From: Candidatus Bathyarchaeota archaeon
GTDB lineage: Archaea > Thermoproteota > Bathyarchaeia > 40CM-2-53-6
Assembly (NCBI GenBank): GCA_005883695.1
Contig: VBBV01000063.1
Coordinates: forward strand, 1 to 13,014
DNA length: 13,014 nt
Direction of reading: 5' to 3'
In this document: one piece after another, positions 12,935 through 13,014 of the stretch
Numbering within the stretch: position 1 is the stretch's first letter
Layout: each line of letters begins with the position of its first letter
Translations under genes and position numbers: made by a program
The notes under the pieces: model-generated
Database searches by the model: none
The model's input: the letters and a program-made list of their open reading frames with translations, nothing else
Told to the model about the DNA's origin: nothing

Positions 12935-13014
12935 GTGCAGGTCGGGATTGTCGGCAAGCCGAACGCGGGAAAAAGCACTTTCTTCAGTGCCGCAACTCTA
13001 ACAATGGTTCCGAT
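12935..13014 (+). CDS. YchF/Obg-like GTPase, N-terminal fragment
   Basis: The first 26 codons of a P-loop NTPase are present before the window ends. VQVGIVGKPNAGKSTFFSAATL matches the start of archaeal COG0012 (YchF/OLA1-like) proteins, with the G1 motif GKPNAGKS about seven residues from the start. The FFSAATL that follows is characteristic of that family and differs from DRG-type GTPases. The start is a GTG 13 nt after the npdG stop, chosen because the family begins at this point and no ATG is in frame. It appears to be the third gene of the malic enzyme-npdG run. The usual full length is about 390-400 aa, so over 90% lies outside. Confidence 0.85.
   Translation, partial: MQVGIVGKPNAGKSTFFSAATLTMVP

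Overview
The window is a gene-dense stretch of archaeal chromosome, about half G+C. The archaeal assignment rests on a 20S proteasome alpha subunit, Pth2-type peptidyl-tRNA hydrolase, ribosomal protein L15e, a COG1325 RNA-binding protein, isopentenyl phosphate kinase, an archaeal short-chain prenyl synthase, and an F420:NADP oxidoreductase. A TackOD1-type zinc protein and three KaiC-family genes point to the TACK lineages (Thaumarchaeota or Bathyarchaeia-like). I cannot name a genus.

Layout. (1) 1-1421, minus strand: a COG1325 RNA-binding protein followed by psmA, a pair typical of the archaeal exosome/proteasome superoperon. A further gene probably begins in the last bases of psmA, outside the window. 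(2) 1487-1852, plus strand: pth2, divergent from that pair. (3) 1826-8404: a signalling island. In order it holds a small helical protein (possibly NitrOD5-like), a six-TM protein with a degenerate RecA/DUF835-like cytoplasmic part, an AbrB-like mini-protein, a TackOD1 zinc-ribbon protein with a nuclease-like C-terminus, a single-domain KaiC (plus strand), a winged-helix/KaiC fusion, a second single-domain KaiC, and a small winged-helix protein. (4) 8483-10286: isopentenyl phosphate kinase and a (geranylgeranyl) prenyl diphosphate synthase, convergent and overlapping at their 3' ends. (5) 10330-12921: L15e (minus), then malic enzyme and F420:NADP oxidoreductase (plus). (6) From 12935: the first 26 codons of a YchF/Obg-like GTPase.

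How the genes may work together. The housekeeping genes cover protein turnover, ribosome function, peptidyl-tRNA recycling and the last soluble steps to C20 isoprenoid lipids. Malic enzyme and NpdG are translationally overlapped and could link malate oxidation to exchange between the NADPH and F420H2 pools. The island looks like a local, non-two-component signalling module: a membrane input protein, KaiC-type ATPases, small DNA-binding proteins and archaeal output domains, with no histidine kinase or receiver domain. That functional reading is inference; the domain content is what the sequence shows.

Regulation. Three of the four divergent gene pairs have only one visible A/T-rich TATA-like element between them, which could serve both directions. 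Several signalling genes have compact inverted repeats in front of them, most strikingly two adjacent palindromes at 4039-4068. Several start codons were chosen against longer frames because of promoter distance, Shine-Dalgarno sites or family length. There is no gene-free stretch longer than 300 bases. I saw no tRNA, rRNA, CRISPR array, insertion sequence or integrase.
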